Shown one piece after another: positions 60,645-64,000 of a stretch of 64,000 bases of DNA. The notes under the pieces are model-generated. The model saw nothing but the letters and a program-made list of their open reading frames with translations. It was not told the origin of the DNA and did not search any database. The DNA is from Actinoplanes sichuanensis (lineage in GTDB: Bacteria > Actinomycetota > Actinomycetes > Mycobacteriales > Micromonosporaceae), in NCBI RefSeq assembly GCF_033097365.1, contig NZ_AP028461.1, positions 1,922,001 to 1,986,000 on the forward strand, in the 5' to 3' direction. How positions within the stretch are numbered: the first letter of the stretch is position 1; the number at the start of each line of letters is the position of its first letter. A program made the position numbers and the translations under genes.

Positions 60645-60710
60645 GAAGAGCCGGGCGGGAAGGGGTGCCGGTTGAGGAGGGCCGGGCGGGAAGGCGGACG
60701 CCGGTCGGGA
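60637..60710. repeat. Tandem duplication spanning a stop codon
   Basis: ccggttgagaagagccgggc (from 60637) recurs with few changes from 60668 and in a decayed form from 60701, a period of about 31 bases. The first unit holds the final codon and TGA of the kinase-like gene. This is the same type of gene-end duplication seen at 12268-12454. Confidence 0.8.
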
Positions 60711-60720
60711 AGGGCCGGGC

Positions 60721-60751
60721 CGGGCCGGGAACCGTCACGGCTCCCGGCCCG
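60721..60751. terminator. Bidirectional hairpin terminator between convergent genes
   Basis: The 31 bases form two 15-base arms (cgggccgggaaccgt / acggctcccggcccg, one mismatch) around one base. It lies between the stop of the kinase-like gene (60644) and the stop of the beta-helix gene (60760). There is no T-run, as is common for actinobacterial terminators. Confidence 0.7.
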
Positions 60752-60759
60752 GGTGCGGG

Positions 60760-61734
60760 TTACAGGTCGGCCTGACCGGCGGCCGTCGCCTCCTGGACGG
60801 CCTCGGCGCGCCGTTCCTCGGTGCGTTCGGCGGCGGCGTCACCGTCGCGGGCGGCGGCCGTGGCCCGGCGCTGCGCCGAGGCGAGACCGGCCGTCCCGGC
60901 CGCCTGGGTGCTGATCACGCCGCCGCGGATGCGGTTGTCGGTGCCGATCCGGGCGGCCGGGTTGTTGCTGTTGACGGTGAGGGTGCCGTCGATGATGGTG
61001 TCCTCGACGCTGACCCCGCCGGTGGTGTTGGTGATGCTCACGTCCCGGCCGAAGTACCCACCGGAGGCGCAGCTGTCGAGCCCGCCGTTCGGGCCGAGCT
61101 GCACCCCGCCGAGGTTGCCGGCGAACGTCGACCGCCCCCGGACCGCACTGCCGCACACCACACTGCCGGTGGAGCTGTTGAGCACGGACAGCACCCCGTC
61201 GATGAACGAGTCGTGCACGTCGGTGTAGTAGGTGCCGGTGGTGCTCACCCCGCCGGTGATCTCGCTGCCCCGGTCCAGGCGCACCTCACCGGCCTGCGAG
61301 TTGACCGAGCCGGTGATCGTGGTCGCCTCGGCGAACAGGAAGCTGTCGACCGTGGCGGTGCCCTTCGGCCGTACCGTGACGGGTCCGGTCGAAGCGTCTC
61401 GCAGGTAGAGGCCGTAGCCGCCGGCGGCGAGGACCACCGCACCGCCGACCGTGCTGCCGGAGGCGTCGAGGTATCCGTCGGCGGCGACCCGGACGTCGCC
61501 GTCGACGCGACCGCCGTCGATGACCAGGTTGGCGCCGGCCGCGACGCTGACGTTTCCGGTGATCACCGTGCCGGTCAGGTCGCAGGATTCGCCGGCCGGG
61601 ACATACAGATCATTGGGTACGGTGACCGCCCCGCCCGTGCCGATGCAGTGGGTGACCAGCGCGGCTCCGGCCGGTGCGGGAGTGAGCGCGACCGTGACGA
61701 GCACGGCGGTGAAGGTCGCGGCGATGTGCCTCAT
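60760..61734 (-). CDS. Secreted beta-helix-like protein, unknown function
   Basis: A 324-residue secreted protein: signal peptide 1-24 ('AGA'), then repeated short beta turns ('GNVSVAAGANLVIDGGRVDGDV', 'GAVVLAAGGYGLYLRDA', 'GTLTVNSNNPAARIG') typical of a right-handed solenoid, and finally a charged Ala/Arg/Glu-rich helix (275-324). Cysteines at the beginning and in 'VVCGSAV' and 'LDSCASGG' could pair. No catalytic signature is seen. The ATG overlaps the preceding stop (ATGA). The TAA stop is unusual for this genome. Confidence 0.7.
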   Translation of the reverse strand: MRHIAATFTAVLVTVALTPAPAGAALVTHCIGTGGAVTVPNDLYVPAGESCDLTGTVITGNVSVAAGANLVIDGGRVDGDVRVAADGYLDASGSTVGGAVVLAAGGYGLYLRDASTGPVTVRPKGTATVDSFLFAEATTITGSVNSQAGEVRLDRGSEITGGVSTTGTYYTDVHDSFIDGVLSVLNSSTGSVVCGSAVRGRSTFAGNLGGVQLGPNGGLDSCASGGYFGRDVSITNTTGGVSVEDTIIDGTLTVNSNNPAARIGTDNRIRGGVISTQAAGTAGLASAQRRATAAARDGDAAAERTEERRAEAVQEATAAGQADL

Positions 61735-63272
61735 GCTTGTTCTCCTCTGTCCGATGCCGCCGCGGCGCGGACGATGGTCCCCGCCTGCCGCTGGGTGAGT
61801 TTTCCGGCCGTGACCAGCGTGTTCGTGACCGCCTCGACGTGCCTGACGAAGGCCGCGCGAGTGGGGTAGTCGGCCCGTTCGGCGATCAGGTCGTTGATGG
61901 TGCAGCCGTTGCCGGTGTCGACGTTGCGGATCCGGGTGTCGTTGCCGCCGATGATCACGGTGTCGCGGGTGTCGGAGTCGGGGCAGGCGTCCGAGCCGCG
62001 TTCGACGACGGTGAACGCCACCGACTTCTCGGCCGCCGTGTTCCCGGCGTTGTCCGAGGCCCGATAACGCACGGTGTGCGAACCCGAGGTCGAGATCCCG
62101 ACCGCCTGGGTGTACGCCGTCCAGGCGCCGTCGTCGAGCCGGTATTCGATCGCCTTCACCCCGGACCCGCCGGTGTCACTGGCGGTGACGGTGACGGTGG
62201 CGCTGCCGAGGTAGTCGCCCCCGGTGTCACGTTCCCCGGTCACCGTCGCCGTGACCTGCGGCGGCGTGGTGTCCTCGACCGGCGGCGCCACGACCGTGAA
62301 GGCCGCCATCTGTTCGGCCGCGGTGTTACCGGCGTTGTCGGTGGCCCGGTAGTGCAGCATGTGCGCCCCGACCGAGCCGACCACGACCGGCGCGCTGTAG
62401 ACGAGCCACGCGCCGCCGTCGAGCTGGTACTCGATCCGGGCCACCCCGGACCCGCCGGTGTCGGTCGCGGTCACCGTGGTGGTGGCCGTCCCCACATAGT
62501 TCCCGGCGCTGTCGCGGGTGCCGGTGGTCTGCCCGGTCACCACCGGGGCCGTGGTGTCCTGCGGCTGGCCGGCGACCACCCGGAAGGCCACCGAGCCGGG
62601 CTGCGAGGTGTTCCCGGCGTTGTCGGTCGCCCGGAACTGCACGGAGTAGTCGCCGATCGTGGTGATCGGGACCGGTGCGGCGTACGGCTGCCAGCTCGTG
62701 TCGTTGATCTGGTATTCGACGCCGCGGACGCCGGAGCCGGCATCGCTCGCGGTGACGGTGACGGTCGCCGACCCGACGTAGGCGCCCTGGCTGTCCCGGT
62801 TGCCGGAGACCTGTGCGGTGACCGTCGGCGCGGTGGTGTCGGGGTCGGGGTTTCCGGACGTGACGGTCAGTTCGCCGACCATCGTGCTGTGCCCGGGGAT
62901 GGTGCAGAAGTACCGGTACTTCCCGGGTGTCAGGGTCACCGTCGCCGTGTGCCGGCCGTTGTTCGTGTCGAACGGGCTGGCCAGGATGTTGAGGTTGACG
63001 TCGTGGTTGTAGCCGTCGGTGCTGGTGTCGAAGGTCAGCGTGTGCGGCATGCCGGTGGTGTTGCCGGTGGCCGCGCTGTTCTCCCACACGATCGTGGTGG
63101 CTCCGGCGACCGCGGTGGTGGGCGCCGAACGGTAGGCGGTGATGTCGTCGCCCGCGGTCCAGGTGAGGGTCTGCGCCGCGGCCGCCGGTGGGGTGGCGCC
63201 CGCGAGTACCGCCAGCAACAGGGCGACGATCAGCGCCGCTCCCGCTTGCAGGCGTGGGATGGTTCGGTTCAC
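61731..63272 (-). CDS. Secreted cupredoxin with three Ig-like (OmpL47-type) repeats
   Basis: A 513-residue secreted protein. Signal peptide 1-33; plastocyanin-like domain 34-143 with type 1 copper ligands His in 'MPHTLTF', and Cys, His and Met in 'YFCTIPGHSTM'; three repeats of about 90 residues (148-235, 240-328, 333-420) each containing 'G(V/S)...IEYQLDGGAW...Y' and 'HTVRYRATDNAGNT'. A C-terminal helical domain (430-513) has a Cys pair. It could bind copper and carbohydrate at the cell surface. AGGAAG precedes the GTG. It lies 18 bases after the DUF1080 gene in one operon. Confidence 0.85.
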   Translation of the reverse strand: MNRTIPRLQAGAALIVALLLAVLAGATPPAAAAQTLTWTAGDDITAYRSAPTTAVAGATTIVWENSAATGNTTGMPHTLTFDTSTDGYNHDVNLNILASPFDTNNGRHTATVTLTPGKYRYFCTIPGHSTMVGELTVTSGNPDPDTTAPTVTAQVSGNRDSQGAYVGSATVTVTASDAGSGVRGVEYQINDTSWQPYAAPVPITTIGDYSVQFRATDNAGNTSQPGSVAFRVVAGQPQDTTAPVVTGQTTGTRDSAGNYVGTATTTVTATDTGGSGVARIEYQLDGGAWLVYSAPVVVGSVGAHMLHYRATDNAGNTAAEQMAAFTVVAPPVEDTTPPQVTATVTGERDTGGDYLGSATVTVTASDTGGSGVKAIEYRLDDGAWTAYTQAVGISTSGSHTVRYRASDNAGNTAAEKSVAFTVVERGSDACPDSDTRDTVIIGGNDTRIRNVDTGNGCTINDLIAERADYPTRAAFVRHVEAVTNTLVTAGKLTQRQAGTIVRAAAASDRGEQA

Positions 63273-63290
63273 GGCAACTTCCTGTCTGTT

Positions 63291-64000
63291 CTAGAGGGCG
63301 CGCACCCGGATGTTGCGGAACTCCATCAGGTCGGCGTCGCCGTGGTTCTGCAGCCCGATGTGCCCGCGCAGGAACTGCCGCAGGTCGGTGGCCGGATCAC
63401 CGGCCCGCGACGACTGCTTGCCGGGCGTGTTGTCGAACTCGTTGATGACCACGCCGTTGCGCAGGATCGTGTAGTGCTGCCCGACGACCCGTACCTCGTA
63501 GTCGTTCCACTGGTTCTTCGGGGTGACGCGGGCGTCGGCCAGGGTCACCGGGTCGAAGTTGTAGATCGATCCGGTCTTCTGCGGCTCACCGGTGTCACCG
63601 TCGTAGAGCTGGATCTCGTGGCCGCAGTAGATGGCCACCCAGGCTTGCGAGGTGCGGGCCGATCCGACCGTGCCGCAGCTGCCGGCCGGGCGGTCGGCGA
63701 GCGGGATCCGCGGATCCGGGAACCTGGTGAACACCCCGCTGTTGGCCCGGGTGGTTCCCGCGGCGACGTCCTTGAACTGCAGTTTCAGGGAGAAGTCGGC
63801 CAGTTCCCGGGTGTGCCAGAGCATGCCCAGCCCACCGGACGGGCGTAGCGATCCGTCGGGCCGGATGGCGAACTGGCCGCTCGGTGCCTGCTGCCAGCCG
63901 GCCAGCGAGGAGGCGGTGCCGTCGAACAGCGGCTCGTATCCGGTGTGACCCGGCCGGCCGATCGAGGTGGCAGCCGCCGCTCGGGTCAGCACACCGGCGT
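63291..64000 (-). CDS. DUF1080 (3-keto-disaccharide hydrolase-like) protein, 5' end outside the window
   Basis: The frame is open to the window edge, so this is the C-terminal part of a longer protein; the GTG at 63992 is unlikely to be the true start. 'GYEPLFDGTASSLAGWQQAPSGQF', here in parts, is the DUF1080 start, followed by 'DFSLKLQFKD', 'NSGVFTRFPDP', 'YCGHEIQLYDGD' and 'GHIGLQNHGDADLMEFRNIRVR', all typical of this beta-jellyroll domain. It is often fused to ThuA, PKD or Ig-like domains. It heads the operon with the cupredoxin gene. Confidence 0.8.
   Translation of the reverse strand, partial: AGVLTRAAAATSIGRPGHTGYEPLFDGTASSLAGWQQAPSGQFAIRPDGSLRPSGGLGMLWHTRELADFSLKLQFKDVAAGTTRANSGVFTRFPDPRIPLADRPAGSCGTVGSARTSQAWVAIYCGHEIQLYDGDTGEPQKTGSIYNFDPVTLADARVTPKNQWNDYEVRVVGQHYTILRNGVVINEFDNTPGKQSSRAGDPATDLRQFLRGHIGLQNHGDADLMEFRNIRVRAL

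Noticed and set aside
1..64000. rRNA, tRNA, insertion sequences, phage genes or attachment sites
   Set aside because: No transposase, integrase or structural phage protein was recognised, no terminal inverted repeats were seen and no cloverleaf with conserved T-loop was noticed. A dedicated tRNA and IS search would be decisive.

Overview
The window is about 70 percent or more G+C, densely packed, rich in GTG starts and in 4-base ATGA/GTGA gene overlaps. The plant-polymer degradation genes, MASE1/GGDEF signalling proteins and an FxSxx-COOH peptide cluster point to a soil actinomycete, most likely of the Micromonosporaceae (Actinoplanes-like). This is inference from gene content; there is no rRNA or tRNA in the window.

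Layout. (1) 0.1-1.4 kb: two small membrane proteins; the second carries an extracytoplasmic domain resembling the beta domain of the VHL tumour suppressor. (2) 1.3-11.3 kb: a hemicellulose/oligosaccharide locus. A leftward operon encodes two permeases, a solute-binding lipoprotein, a GH39 glycosidase, a DUF624 membrane protein and a GH42 beta-galactosidase. It is divergent from a LacI-type repressor followed by a CE7 acetyl esterase. (3) 11.3-14.6 kb: a WD40 protein and a MASE1 sensor kinase. (4) 14.6-20.1 kb: a tandem-repeat array, then pectin degradation genes: a PL9-type lyase divergent from three overlapping PL1 pectate lyases. (5) 20.0-22.7 kb: type I hsdS/hsdM without hsdR. (6) 22.9-28.9 kb: a hydrolase, a MacB/FtsX-type ABC exporter and a divergent two-component pair.

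(7) 28.9-44.3 kb: the most interesting region, a leftward convoy of twelve tightly overlapping genes. Its core is an FxSxx-COOH ribosomal-peptide system. I found a 56-codon precursor (FxsA) ending in Phe-Gln-Ser-Ala-Ile. It is followed by a radical SAM/SPASM maturase fused to an HExxH domain (FxsB), an AAC(3)-like acetyltransferase, two TIR-like FxsC proteins and a 1286-residue ParA/TIR-like/NB-ARC/TPR protein (FxsT). Upstream, in the same direction, lie a third TIR-like paralogue, a CHAT protease, a ChlD-like protein with a degenerate MIDAS site, a ChlI-like AAA+ ATPase, a membrane protein and a zinc-ribbon protein. The combination looks like a peptide-sensing or conflict/regulated-death system, but its function is inferred.

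(8) 44.3-57.3 kb: two diguanylate cyclases, an orphan solute-binding lipoprotein, a flavin amine oxidase with apparently circularly permuted sequence order, a flavin reductase, a UPF0718/TIGR03943 membrane pair, a ComB-like phosphatase, an APH-like kinase, and a PadR repressor with a clear palindromic operator between its -35 and -10 boxes. (9) 57.4-58.5 kb: a molybdenum-hydroxylase FAD subunit next to a truncated 2Fe-2S subunit. (10) 58.5-64 kb: an FeS-type photolyase, a P-loop kinase, a hairpin terminator and three secreted proteins (beta-helix, cupredoxin plus Ig-like repeats, DUF1080; the last runs off the window).

Promoters are legible in several places (TTGAC-type -35, TAGGYT/TAtgNT -10), and several genes seem to be leaderless, with a TANNNT box 6-8 bases before the start codon. 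Two short tandem duplications span stop codons of genes.
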